Source of the DNA: Acridotheres tristis
Lineage: Eukaryota > Chordata > Aves > Passeriformes > Sturnidae
Assembly (NCBI GenBank): GCA_037013685.1
Contig: CM072885.1
Span: 67,497,785-67,561,784, forward strand
DNA: 64,000 nt
Reading direction: 5' to 3'
Both the position numbers and the translations under genes were made by a program. The notes beneath the pieces were generated by a model. It was not told where the DNA came from and did not search any database. It saw only the letters and a program-made list of their open reading frames with translations. Shown here piece after piece: positions 63,701-64,000 of the stretch (position 1 is its first letter; each line of letters opens with the position of its first letter).

Positions 63701-64000
63701 GGTGACTCAGATGTACATCCACTCTTGCTGAGTGGCTGGAGGAGCAGGAAAGGCAGCTTCTGCCCTGGCTGTGTGAAGACAAGATGGGAAGCACTGGGCA
63801 CAGCTCCTGGTGAGAAAGGAGAGAAAGTGTCCTGTGTCAATGTAGTGTGTCAGACTTGGTTGTTAGCATTACATAACAAATCCCTCAACTCTCACCTTAT
63901 CTTCTTCTCATCCCAATGCTCTGCAGGAAGAGCTCTGGGACCAGTAGGCATGCAGCAAAATCACAGGTTGTGAGTGACCCACCACAGAGCAGGGAAATAT
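63701..64000 (-). other. 5' leader and upstream sequence of the transporter
   Basis: Directly before the start codon is a three-codon upstream ORF (63718-63707). A possible acceptor TTCACACAG ends at 63769, which would make 63701-63768 the UTR part of coding exon 1 and place the promoter outside the window. The splice site is an inference. Confidence 0.45.

Overview
The window looks like nuclear DNA of a bird, most likely a songbird. Coding sequence is split into short exons with GT-AG introns, CR1 LINE 3' ends are present, and several endogenous-retrovirus LTRs are of types I recognise from passerine and other avian genomes. There are no operons, Shine-Dalgarno sites or CRISPR-like arrays. 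No tRNA or rRNA gene was recognised.

Layout. (1) Positions 892-27996, plus strand: the last eleven coding exons of IQSEC3 (BRAG3/SynArfGEF), an ARF guanine-nucleotide exchange factor of inhibitory synapses. The first coding exon(s), roughly 300 residues by comparison with the human protein, lie left of the window. The exons join in one frame to 877 residues carrying an IQ motif, a Sec7 domain, a PH domain and a proline-rich tail ending in a class I PDZ ligand. The 3' UTR probably runs to about 30.6 kb. (2) About 30.6-42.6 kb: intergenic or UTR sequence with an ERVL LTR, a 17-bp minisatellite and low-complexity DNA. No gene was recognised there. (3) Positions 42606-63700, minus strand: fourteen coding exons that join in frame to a complete 600-residue Na+/Cl--dependent GABA transporter of the GAT1 (SLC6A1) type. 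Its non-coding 5' exon(s) and promoter are probably right of the window. A CpG-rich block lies inside its first coding intron.

The two genes are convergent, with stop codons 14.6 kb apart. Both products belong to GABAergic synapses: IQSEC3 acts on the postsynaptic (gephyrin) side and GAT1-type carriers clear GABA. In human, as I recall it, IQSEC3 is followed by SLC6A12 and SLC6A13 on 12p13, while SLC6A1 lies near IQSEC1 on 3p25. A GAT1-type carrier directly beside IQSEC3 therefore suggests a GAT1 ohnolog or tandem paralog kept in birds and missing from the human locus. This is the most interesting feature of the window.

Other points of note are retroviral sequence close to two IQSEC3 exons (one LTR in sense about 300 bp upstream of the IQ exon, one antisense block running up to the acceptor of the catalytic Sec7 exon) and a 39-bp tandem duplication covering the branch-point/pyrimidine region of a transporter exon. 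I saw no frameshift or premature stop in either gene. Exon boundaries were read by eye from splice consensus, frame continuity and remembered family sequences. No alignment was run.
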